Of a DNA stretch of 64,000 bases, positions 11,026 through 23,000 are shown one piece after another. The position numbers were made by a program, and so were the translations under genes. Source of the stretch: Mytilus galloprovincialis. Lineage: Eukaryota > Mollusca > Bivalvia > Mytilida > Mytilidae. The stretch is from assembly GCF_965363235.1 (NCBI RefSeq), contig NC_134846.1, positions 31,382,218 through 31,446,217 on the forward strand, given 5' to 3'. The stretch's first letter is position 1. Each line of letters starts with the position of its first letter. The notes beneath the pieces are model-generated. The model saw nothing but the letters and a program-made list of their open reading frames with translations. It was not told the DNA's origin and ran no database searches.

Positions 11026-14000
11026 CTATTAAATTGAAAATATAACTGTGTTTATATCCAAAAGAGGTGTCTTTGCTCCACCATTGGCTGTTTGCACAAC
11101 TGTTAGTCAATTTCGAACTTTACGAAGTTATTGAGTTCACCCCTTTGTGTGGTCGATTTTGTATTGATGAACAAAACTAGTGTTCTGTGTTGTAGACTGG
11201 TTTAGTGATTGTCTTTTAGGCGTTCTTGTTCAACTTGGGTATGTGAAACCAAACGATGAACAACACAAAACAAAACATAATGCATGGAGTATCAGATGCA
11301 TTTAATTTACATTGTATTGTCATAAAAAGTTTGGAGACAACCCATCAAAGAACTTTTCCCAGTGCCAAATAGTGTTACGTCGCCGTTAAAAAATGATGAC
11401 TGTTCATTGAGGTATTATATTTTTACCTCAAATACAATTCAACAAACATAAAAAAAACAATACTAAATTAGAAGTTCAATCACTCGATTCCGGCCGAAAC
11501 CGCTGACTATGTGAAAAGCTTTTTCTGTCGTGTATATAATTATGTTAACTTTGTAACTATCATATTTTATGTGATTCTATTTTATTCCATAAGTAAAGTG
11601 GAGATTTATTTCCCCGTTGGTATCACAAGCCCAGTAGTCAGCACTTTTTGTGTACGAAGGCTTTTCTACCTCAGGCATAGATTACCTTAGCTGTATTTGG
11701 CAAAACTTTTAGGAATGTTGGTCTTCAATGCTCTTCAACTTCGTACTTTATTTGACCTTTTAAACTTTTTTGGATTCGAGCGTCACTATTGAGTCTTTTG
11801 TAGACGAAACGCGCGTCTGGCGTATATACTAAATTTAGTCCTGGTATCTATGATGAGTTTATTTACATAAGTCAACCATAGTCGTAATATTGTAGTAGCT
11901 ATAAAGCAGATATGCGTTTGCCTAGAAAATTTAAACTTACAATAAAACTGCAACCAAAACGAGAAGAAGTCCTCCAAGAAGGAAGATAACAATTATCCGA
12001 ATATCAGTCAAATCTGAAAAGGAATAATAGTTCGAGTACGTTTATGGCATAATAATTACCTAGGTTAAGGTTGTTTAATAATATGTATTTTAAGGTACAC
12101 TGCAAACAAAATTCTCCTCCTGGAATTTTAACACGACAGACCACATGCAAATGACCATGGTTTTGACTTTTTTTAAATTACAGGTTCACGAGGCTTATTG
12201 TATCATTACAAAATTATTTCCTTTATTCACTATATGTTTCACTGATAGTTGTGGTCAAGGAAATGTCCTGGTTCAAAATCACTATAAATGAATCAATTAA
12301 ATGATGTTTTTTTTTCAATTTCTTCAGACTCCAAAAAGTCATGTATCATCTTTCTACATAGCAATTTTCAATCAATGTTTAAAGTATTGTCATAAAAAGC
12401 GATTGTTTGAAAAACAAACTGTTACTCGAGATAACCCCTGTATGCCTTAAAGTTCTAATGCAAACACATGGACAAGGAATTGGTAACCTTGAGTTTAACT
12501 TCGCAGAGCCAGGTATATCCTGAACTGTATATGAATTACTTTTCTGCATGCTAATTTTTAACCATTCTTAAAGTTTTTACACTAAAAGCATGAAAAGCGA
12601 CCGTTCAAAATACAACTGCTTTTATAAATAACCACGGGTTTTCGGAAAAAATTACAGTAAAAAAAAATGTGGTATGCTTGCCCATGCGACAACTCACCAC
12701 AAGAGAACAAACAAATATAGTTCATCGTTCTGCATTTGACAATGAGCAATTAGAGGATACAAAAAGCACATTCATTCTCAATTTTAAATGCAAATTCATG
12801 AACAAATACATTTTAGCTCAAAATGTTGTAAGTATATATTTCTCGTTCATCAAAATTTTCATTTCTGCAATTTGTTGATTTTCTTAACATGTTTAAAAGA
12901 GGGACGAAAGATACCAAAGGGACAGTCAAAGTCATAAATCTAAAACAAACTGATAACGCCATGGCTAAAAATGAAAAAGACAAACAACAAAACAATAGTA
13001 CACATGACACAACATAGAAAACTAAAGAATAAACAACACGAACCCCACCAAAAACTAGGGGTGATCTCAGGTGCTCCGGAAGGGTAAGTAGATCCTGCTC
13101 CACATGTGGTACCCGTCGTGTTGCTTATGTGATTACAAATCCGGTAAATAGTCTAATTCGGTAGGTCACATTCATGAAAGGGAAGGGGATTGTAGTTACG
13201 ACGTAATGAACATATCCGATATCATTTGTGAAACGGTTATTCCATAACGGTCAACCAACTCGTGATGGCGTCCGTAAAATTTACGAAGGGATGATTTCAA
13301 CTTCACCATTTGGAACTCTTGGTTTAATAGCTTCCTTGTGAGCAGTAACCCTCTGTCAAGAAAATCATGATAGGAAATGCAAGCACGGGAATATCGTATC
13401 AATTGGGAGATATATACCCCGTATGCAGGTGCTGCTGGAATGTTGCTACTTAGAAATGGAAAGTTCACAATTGGAAAGCTGAAATCATCCCTTTGTTAAG
13501 TAAACAATGACATCAATGTAAAAGTAAAACTATGCAGTTTGTCTTCTATATGAGATAACAGGTCAGCAACATTTGGTTTATAAATATTCAGCATGTTCAT
13601 CTACTGGAATCTAATTTTGATAAGAAATATGCAGTGATGTCAGAATGTGTTCAGTATAGCAAATTTAGAAAAATCTAAATTAGGAATTATTTACTAGTTA
13701 ATATCTTACTTTGATGATCAACGCCGCTATCTGTCTGTGTATAACTGATCATCGACGATGTCTTGTCAGAATCATTATCATTCACTGTGACTAGATAAGT
13801 CTTTTCTTTTGTAGAAGATATTGTTTTAATTATATATATATAATATAAAAAGAATCTATATCGATACAGTTATAAATATAACTGTATAAATAATTATCAA
13901 AATCACGAAAAAAATAGAATTATCAATTTAATAAAAGAGTGACGAACAGTCAAAACAATACTTGTTTTTATTTCTTAAAAATCATTTTCCTATTAAAAAA

Positions 14001-17000
14001 CGTTGAAAAGAAGGGTTACAAATTTCATGTTGGTAAGATATTTATGGGTATTGTAGTAAAATATTGATAGAAATTGAACATCATATCAGATAATTATATA
14101 ATAATGAACAATATCATTGCAAATGTGAAATTTCTAGTTACCAGTGATGTAATACTAGATCCTGCAGGATTTAAATTTTTGTTTTGCAATATTTCAAGCA
14201 TAAAACAAGCAGGCAATGATATTCAGATTACGTTTAAACCAACCAATGCAAATTTAAAGATCATTGGTGGTTCGGTTCGTCTTTAATCTTAAGTCCAAGT
14301 GTTTGGAATAAATTGCGGAATCAATTTTTTTTTAAAGTTTCACATGTTAATTCTGCCTGTAAAAATACATCAGAAAATAAAATGAAAATTACTGTGGTAA
14401 TTGTTTTCATTTTTGAGAAACAAGCTGTTGAAATAAACGACATTATAAGCCAAAAGCGTTGACAGTAGAATAAGAAAATTCATGAAAATAGGCAGGTACT
14501 TGTATATTAAAGATTTATTAATATATAAGTCCAAAGAAACTGAAACAAAAAATGATATACGAATAAAAAATGAACTACACATTGATTTGTCATTTAAAAC
14601 GAAAGAAATTATTATAATTATTGAAATTGTTATTTTCAATTGTAGTGGATTTATCATGTGTTTATTGTTTGAAAATTTACATTTTTGTAAGGCGGTAAAA
14701 TTTGTAAAAAATTAGTAGAGTTAATTTCTTCTTTACAGAGAAGTACAGACATTTTACGCTTAACTGACTAAGATTTTGAAAAATCAAATAACTAGAAAAA
14801 AAATCGTACTGAAATGAGTAATTTATATTTTACCATCTGTATTTTCCATAGTGCAGAGTGCGTCATAATACTCAGAACAATACACTATCTCAATTAGAAC
14901 TGTTTCTTCATGACGAATTGCTATCAAACATCTTCTACTCCCGTCATCTAGCAGGATAAATTTAGAGAGAATGATTAACATAACTGCATGGGTCAGTATT
15001 TGGTTTCCTAGGATCAAAGGATATATGACGATAACTTCGAGAATACAGTAAACCGACGACACAGCAATTTATTGACGACTTTATTTCCGATTGGATTTCA
15101 CATAAAATAGCATGGGCAATAAGGAGACAAAATTTTCAACAATGACATAAAGTATGTTTGAACAGAATTACAATACAGACAAATATATGACCTGGTTATA
15201 CCTTTATTTTATACTGAGACTACTGTTACACATGTGTTATAGTAGTCTCGGGTTATGGTAGTCTCAGTTTTATATATATTTAATCAAAAGTCAGTACCAT
15301 TGGCAATGTAATTACGTTCACTTAATGTTTACGCAAAGCAATTTTAATTGAGAGGGAGAGTACATATTGATATTTTGAATCAAAATGTTATAAGATATGT
15401 TACAATAATAATTCAGTAGGCATTACGCATGTTAGGTGCAACGGCATTTTTCTACATGAAGGGAAAACAAAAGACTACGCGCTTAAATTTTAACAAAAAA
15501 ATAGCTTAAGAACTAGGTCCATATATGTGTAGTGGAAGAATACATTGGAACAATCGGCCGATAACAGGTGTTCCTTTTGTTTTCAAATAATACTCAAATG
15601 GTCTCTATTAGATCAAATTATATAAGGGTATGCAAAATCATTAAAATCTAATACTTGTTTATAATAATATACGAGCATGCAGATCGAAATAAGATTAAAT
15701 CCTGACAGCCTGACTATAAAATTAAATTACGGTAAATGACTTCATCCGACTTCTGTATTAACTGCATATTCCTAAAATGTGTGAGCCATATTCCTTGTGG
15801 AAAGCTACCAGTTAGGTTTGGACTGAACTGAATCAAGGTAGTGGCATGTGCAAAACATGCGTGTGTAGAGTCATACCAACTGCTATTTGTTCCGTTAACT
15901 ACAATATCAAAATACAAAATACATATTTGAAAGAAAGGAATTGGTGCAAGAATCGTATAATGAACCTTTGTGTAACATATCTCTATAGGACAAGATTTTA
16001 CAAAAAAATAGACATCAATAAGACAGCATCACAAACAAAGAAAAAAAAAATTGTCGACATAGAATCTTTAACCATAGACACGTTTCTTCACTATTATGGG
16101 CAACAGTACACCATATGCATCTAGAACAGAATTGAATACATAAATGTCACAGCGACTATCAAAAATCGGCAGTTAACACAAATTCTAAAAAATGTCAACA
16201 AGATAAGAAAACAACAAACACTGAATATAGTCCGGCGGCTACAAGCATATTTTAGACGAATTGTGCACATCCTGCTACAAGCATGAAATTTGGCATAGAC
16301 CTTCCTCAATTATAACTCTTTTATTTCAGATAGGGAGGCATTTGAAAAAAATGTCTCACTTCCGGTAAAATCCAAAATGGCGGAAACCATACTTAAATCA
16401 GCTCTATATCGAAGGCTAGTATGTGAAAAGGTGTTATCAACATGCTACTAACATAATATTTGGTAACAAACTTTGTTATATACTACTTTTGGATATATGA
16501 TATAGATAAGATGTTTTCAAAAACCCTACTTCCGGTAAAATCCAACATGGCGGATATAGTACTAGAATAAGCTTATTTTTAGAGAGGGTAATAGAAATGT
16601 GTTTTTAATGTATTGCTACTATCATTACATTGCAGCAATCTTTCTTTTGTGCTTCTCATGGATACAATTTACAAGACATATCTCTTTAAAAACCTTACTT
16701 CCGGTATATCCAAAATGGCGGACATAGAAATATTAATTTTCTATTTTAATATTCAACTTTTTTCAAAATGTAAAGAAAATGTGTTTTGATGTTGTTTTTT
16801 TTTTTGCTTGTCATTAAGCTATTGGCTTCTAGTTATCATCAAAACCATTAGTTTTATTCTGTTGTAAATTTTTTAATAACACTTCCGGTAAAAAAAAACC
16901 CAATATGTTGTCAATTTCAAAAATGAGTCCTCAATCCATATCTTTGATTTAGAGTTTTAGATAGATCGGTTAAGACAAAATAAAATTACTGAAGTACTAA

Positions 17001-20000
17001 AACATTTTTCAAAGTACTACTATTTGGCAAAAAATACATGTTTATCCACAGTCACCACCACATGCAAACAAAGCAGTGCATGGGAGACCCAATTTTCCAG
17101 ATAAACAACGACCGCGACATCCCCTGTATCTGTTTCTGTATCTGTATCAATACATTGTCGATACCAATTCTGGCTTTAATATAACGGTTTGAGAGAGCGC
17201 CACCGATTTATTGACGAGGCGTAAGAGCAGATTTGACGCTCTCTACGCTTGATGAGTGCACTACAGTGTAGTCTAGCTGATTCGACGCGATCACTGTCTT
17301 TACAAAGAATGAGTTTGAGTATTGTGGTGTTTTACTTAGTGGAATGTCAAAACACTTAAAGTGATTCTTTACTTGCTTTTCCACAATATTTGTTGAGTGG
17401 TATTCTTCGAACTTATTGGCAGTTATGTTTCTCTTAGGACGTACTTTTGAGAAATTCGTCCGATTCAATGGCGGGAATCAGCCCCTGAACCACTTTGTAC
17501 ATAAATATTAACTTCTAGCTTGTTCGTCTTGCAATTGTCTGGCGGTCTTGTAGTTCCAGTTGGGCAAGCATATTGGAGACACACCCTTCCTTTCTTGACT
17601 TGTAATCTATGGTGATAAATTATTTTTTTGCAATCTTGTTGGTAGTATTTCAAGTTTCTTCTTTGAAAGCCTAGTGTTGAATTTGCTTTCTTTGCCACGT
17701 TTAATAAGTGGGTGGGCCATTTGAGGTCTTTCGAAATTTGTAGGCCTAGGTACGGGTTAGCTTGACTTGTTGTAGTATGTGTCCATTTAAACTGATTTTA
17801 TGGCTTGGCTTCTGATGCTTAGGATGTAGCTTGTATTTGCATTGAACCGCATTCCCCAGTACATCCACAATGTAGAAGCTTCTGAAATGATGAGGCCTTA
17901 GAAAGAGTTATTTAAAAGTGATCCTCTTTGTCCCTTCGCCATCCATTATTGCCTGAACTGGGTAGCATTAGAGCCAATTCCAAGCTCGTCCTCCTAAACA
18001 CCTGCCTTAGTATATTGCACGTTTTACACGCTGGAAAAGACTAAACCATGTAGAGGGAATACCCTCAATTAGTCTTCCCTTTTGCGCAAATAGTTTTTTT
18101 CTTGATTCGTTAACCATGTTAACCCCATCTGAAAAGTTTGTGTGATTTTACAGTTAAACCTCGGTGATTTAGGCTGATCAATCATCTTTTTTTATGTTAA
18201 AGTCACATTTTTAAATGCCATCAATTTCTCCTACGCAGTCTTTTTTTCCCTTTTCAAGAAATCAGAGAACCATATCACAACTGGTAAAGACATGCATCAC
18301 AATAACTGTGTGTAATCACTCATTGCCAGGTGCATTTGAAAGGTCATTGATATATATTTATCCAAAACTTTTTGCCCTCCCAAACAAAATCCATTGTTCG
18401 TCTACCCCTGTCACGGAATAGCGAAACAGTAATGACAGCATCATCAGTAACGACTATTCGAATTATGACTCGTGCAGGTTCGTTTTTCATTGCTTCAGAC
18501 ACATGCACCATGATTCTATTAATGTCAGCCTCTTAATGTGAACATGGTGATAAACTTGAAATGCATCTCGAGGTAGATAAAATAGAATATCCTAATCATT
18601 TGTTATTAGAAGCAAGTGCTACATTAGGGGAAAGGGAATCCACAGACGAATCAAGAGTCAAAACAAGATGACGACAATAAAAAAGAACTTTTAAGTTTTC
18701 ATTCGCAACAGCTTGTTCAATAGATATTGAGGAAAAGGTAGTTGTAGCAACAATTGCTCAGGATGTTCTGCGTTATCCACCACATGATGATATTTCAAGC
18801 TTAGCATCATGTTCACATGAAGAGGCTGACACTTGAATCAAGATGCATGTGTCTGATGCAGTGAAACACATACTTTACTGAGTCATGAATCGAACAGTCG
18901 ATACTGATGTTGCTGTCATTGCTGTTTCGCTTTTCAGTGACATAGGGGCAGGCAAACTTTGGCTTGCATTTGGAAGTGGGAAAGTTTCAGATATATATCT
19001 ATCCATGACCATTCAAATACACTAGGCATTGAGAGATTACACGTTTGCTGGAAAAGGAACTGCGTTGGTGACATGGATGGTGTTTAAAGATGTGACTCTA
19101 TCATTTAGAATGATGATTGATCAGCCAACATCACCAGCTATGGATTTAACAATTTCATTGATAGAACGATACGTGGTTTTGTTGTAAGATCGAACAAACT
19201 TATCAGATGGGGTTAACGAAGCAAGAAAAAATGTGTTTTTAGAAGAGGAAATACTTATTGAGGCTATTCCCACGACTCGGTCTAGTCTTTTTCAACAAGT
19301 AAAAAGTGCAATATACCATGGCGGATGTGAATGAGCAACAAGATTGGTATTGGTTCATATGCTAACTAGTCCATAACTTATGAATGGCGAAGGGAAAAAT
19401 ATGATCCATGGGAACCCTTTTGGACAACTCTTTGTGAGGCCTCTTCATCTGATCAGGAGCTTGTACATTATAGATGTAAGAAACAATGCCACGATCTTTG
19501 TAAATTTGGAAAATAATCTCTCCGATTGTGAATAAACATGTATTTGCGGCCATAAATAAGTCATTCTAAAGATGTTTAAGAACTTTAGTGATTTTATTTT
19601 GTTTTAATCTATCTATCAAAAACTCTACATCAAAGGTATGAATTGAGGACTCATCTTTGTAATTTACGCCATATTGGTTTTTTTTACCGGAAGTGTTAAC
19701 TTTGTATTTAAACATATAAAGCTGAATAGAATGAGTGGTTTTGAGGATGACTTAAAGCCAAGAGTTTAATGACCAGCTAAAAAAAAAACTTTTATTTACA
19801 TTTTGAAAAAGTTGAATATTAGAATGAAAAATTATCAATATTTCTATGTCCGCCATATTGGATATCACCGGAAGTAAGGGTTTTAAAGACATATGTATCC
19901 ATGAGAAGCACCAAAGAAAGGTATCTGCACAATATAATCATAGTAGCAATACTTTAAAACACATTTCAATTACCCTCCCTAAAAATAAGCTTACTTTAGT

Positions 20001-23000
20001 ACAATGTCAGCCATGTTGGATTTTACCGGAAGTAGGGTTTTTGAAGACATTTAATCTATATCATATATCCAAAAGTAGTACATAACAAAGGTTTGTACCA
20101 AATATTATGATAGTAGCATGTTAATAACACCTTTTCACATACCAACCTTCGATATTGGGCTAATTTAAGTATGATGTCCGCCATTTTGGATTTTACCGGA
20201 AGTGAGACATTTTTTTCAAATGCCTCCCTATCTGAAAGAAAAAAGATAAATAGTTGAGGAAGGTCTATGCCAAAGTTCATGCTTGTAGCAGGATGTGCAC
20301 AATTTTTCACAAAGCCGCCGTACTAATAGTATAAATACTGAACTTATCTGATTCGACGTTTTGCAAAAAGTAAAATCACAAAAATACTGAACTCCGAGGA
20401 AAATTTAATTGGAAAGTCCCTACTCACATGGCAAAATCAGATGACAAAACACATACAAAATGAATGGACAACAACTGTCATATTCCTGACTTGGTACAGG
20501 CATTTTCAGATGTAGAAAATTATGGTTTGAACCTGGTTTTATAGCGCTAAACCTCTCACTTGTACGACAGTCTAATCAAATTTGTATATATTTACAACGA
20601 TGCGTGAAGTAAAACAGACATTATAAATAAAATAGTCAAAAATATGGATACCGCAGTCTGAATACAGCAATTTAAAAAGAAACAATTTTACAAAAAAGTA
20701 CAAAAGCATTTATCAAATTAGAAACACATTCATTGTTTCACGTGTATGACGTCAGAAGCGTAAAATTGTTGATAATACAGCAGATAATAGTCATACAGAA
20801 GCCACAATTGTAATTTTGAAATCGTCGAGCGGAGTTATGTTAAGTCGGTGAAGAACACACAAATAAAACAATTTCTTACAAAAAACTACATTTATTTTAA
20901 GGAATGGATCATGACGAACTTAAATGGTGTCTTAGATTTGAAAATTCAAACTGTGTATTGGCGTTAGGAACGTTTCCTTAATACATAATTTTTGACAATG
21001 GTTGTGCTACTCATTTATAAGTGTCTGTCTGCTTTTACTCATATACTCTTTTTGTATCCCAAACTTGTAGGTTTTCGAGTCTGCCTCATTGCTATTATTC
21101 CATCATCACGCATTGTGTGTACTGATATCAATTGTAAACAACCCCCTTGTGTTTTAATTTACCTTGTTTTTTTTTATGTTACTTAAAGGTTTGTATTAAT
21201 TGCTGTGTTTAGTATCTTTATATAAGTGTTCCTGTGTGTATCGACATTCTAACTAAGAGCAGCTACAGGACAAGATCTATTCGAAATAGACTGTTAAGTG
21301 CAAGAAATAACTCAAGATGCTCTAAAAATGATGGTTATAAATTGCTTCCTACAAATATCGTCATAATTCCTAAGATATATTTCAAAATGCCAATTAGAAT
21401 ATTTGATATTTGGAATGATTGCAAATGTAACCTTATACCCACTAGAGACGAAATGATGAAGATTTATCCAAATGCCTTATTTCATTCATCACTTTTAATA
21501 GATATACGTCACAATATGCAAACTGAAATGGATATATATATACAATATTAGGTCAATGTCAGAAAAATATCAACTTTTTTGTATGAGGCTGAGGAACTGG
21601 GGAAGGGCGAGGTTCTACCGAGCCTTTCCCCAGTTTTGCGCCGCCGAGTACAAAACAGTTGATATTTTTCTGACATTGACCTAATATTGTTTTTATACTG
21701 CAACTTAAATAAATGAATTCATAGCTATTTAATTTGTAACACAAATTTCAAACTTATTTTCATACCTTAATGAACCCCTGACAGTAGAACAAGTGTTCCA
21801 TGGTGAAATTGACATTGCAAAAAGTATAGCTGTGTTACTATATATAGGCAGTATAACATGTATGAAATGATGATTTATTTTAATCACTGAAGTAATATAT
21901 CTAAATCAACCTGATTCTAAAGTTACTCACGACTTGCAGTATTACACACAAACTTCATCCTCTCTTTGCAGCTGCGAATCGGTTGTTCACTGGTAGAATA
22001 GCACTGATGACCACTTGGAACAGTTGTTCTTGAGTCAAATATATTAGGGTTTGTCATACCTAATTAAAATATAAGAATAAGTGATACTTTAATTAGATAT
22101 GACAGTTGATAAAAAAATAGTCTATGAAACAAACGGTTTGAATGTGATTTGAGTAATAGACTTTTTTTTTATTAATTTAAAATACTTGACTTTCTAAACC
22201 AGGAAAATAAAACCGTGGCTGTATTTGGCAAAACCGTTCGGAACAAGAGGAACTTAGTGCTCTTCGACCTAGTTTTGTCTTTTGACTTTGTTTAATCGAA
22301 CGACATTGATAAGTCTTTTGAACAAGAAACTTGCGTCTTGCGTACACATTTTTAAGTCTTTTATCTATGGTAGATTTATTATCAGGTACATAACGGGAAA
22401 AGAGATGTTTCAAACACTGTCTTACGACCCTCTTACGACAAAAACAATAATATATCGGCAAATCTGTTTACTTCAATTTGGCTTTTACATTCCATAATTG
22501 ATTTTGTTAGAAGGTCAGCTCTGTTTTGATATCATTTTATTTGTAAAGTTTATGAAACTTTATATTACATTTCAAAGTCTTGATAATCAGTGTTCTATGT
22601 AAAAAGTAAAATCACAAAAATTTTGAACTACGAGGGAAATAACAGCTGTACCTAGCATAACTATGATAATAACTATGTATCATTCGGTAATAATCACTAT
22701 TTGACTAATTTTGTATTATTTTTCTCTCAATGAAGGAAATTTGTTTCTGTGAGTGAAGATATTTTTTGTGTGTAAGTGCTATTGTGATGATCTGGGTTTT
22801 TTTTTCTTACACAATTTCTGTCGAAATTAAGGAATGATAAAAACATCGAGAACGTTTTTGAACTTTTTCAGGAAATAAATTTCGCAAATATTATTCTTTT
22901 TTCATAAGTTTTTCATGGTAATACAACGTAGAATAACACTGAAGCGGACACAAGTACTTTATTGACATGCCAAAAACGTCTATGCATAGCTAGTAATCAT

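Larger units (their letters stand above)
16228..20325. mobile_element. E2: long-inverted-arm element with decayed ORF
   Basis: About 4.1 kb bounded by imperfect inverted arms of roughly 0.7 kb (16228-16965 and 19607-20325). The outer ends are TAGTCCGGCGGCT and AGCCGCCGTACTA. Each arm repeats a block of about 170-180 bp that carries ACTTCCGGT and (A)AAATGGCGG. The interior holds a degenerate plus-strand ORF at 18732-19516. ATA flanks both sides, a possible target duplication. It lies wholly in one intron of gene 1. Superfamily not identified. Confidence 0.75.

Noticed and set aside
12813..13103. 96-residue minus-strand frame as a host gene
   Set aside because: The same frame recurs at 26651-26869 within the family A repeat, so it belongs to the repeat.
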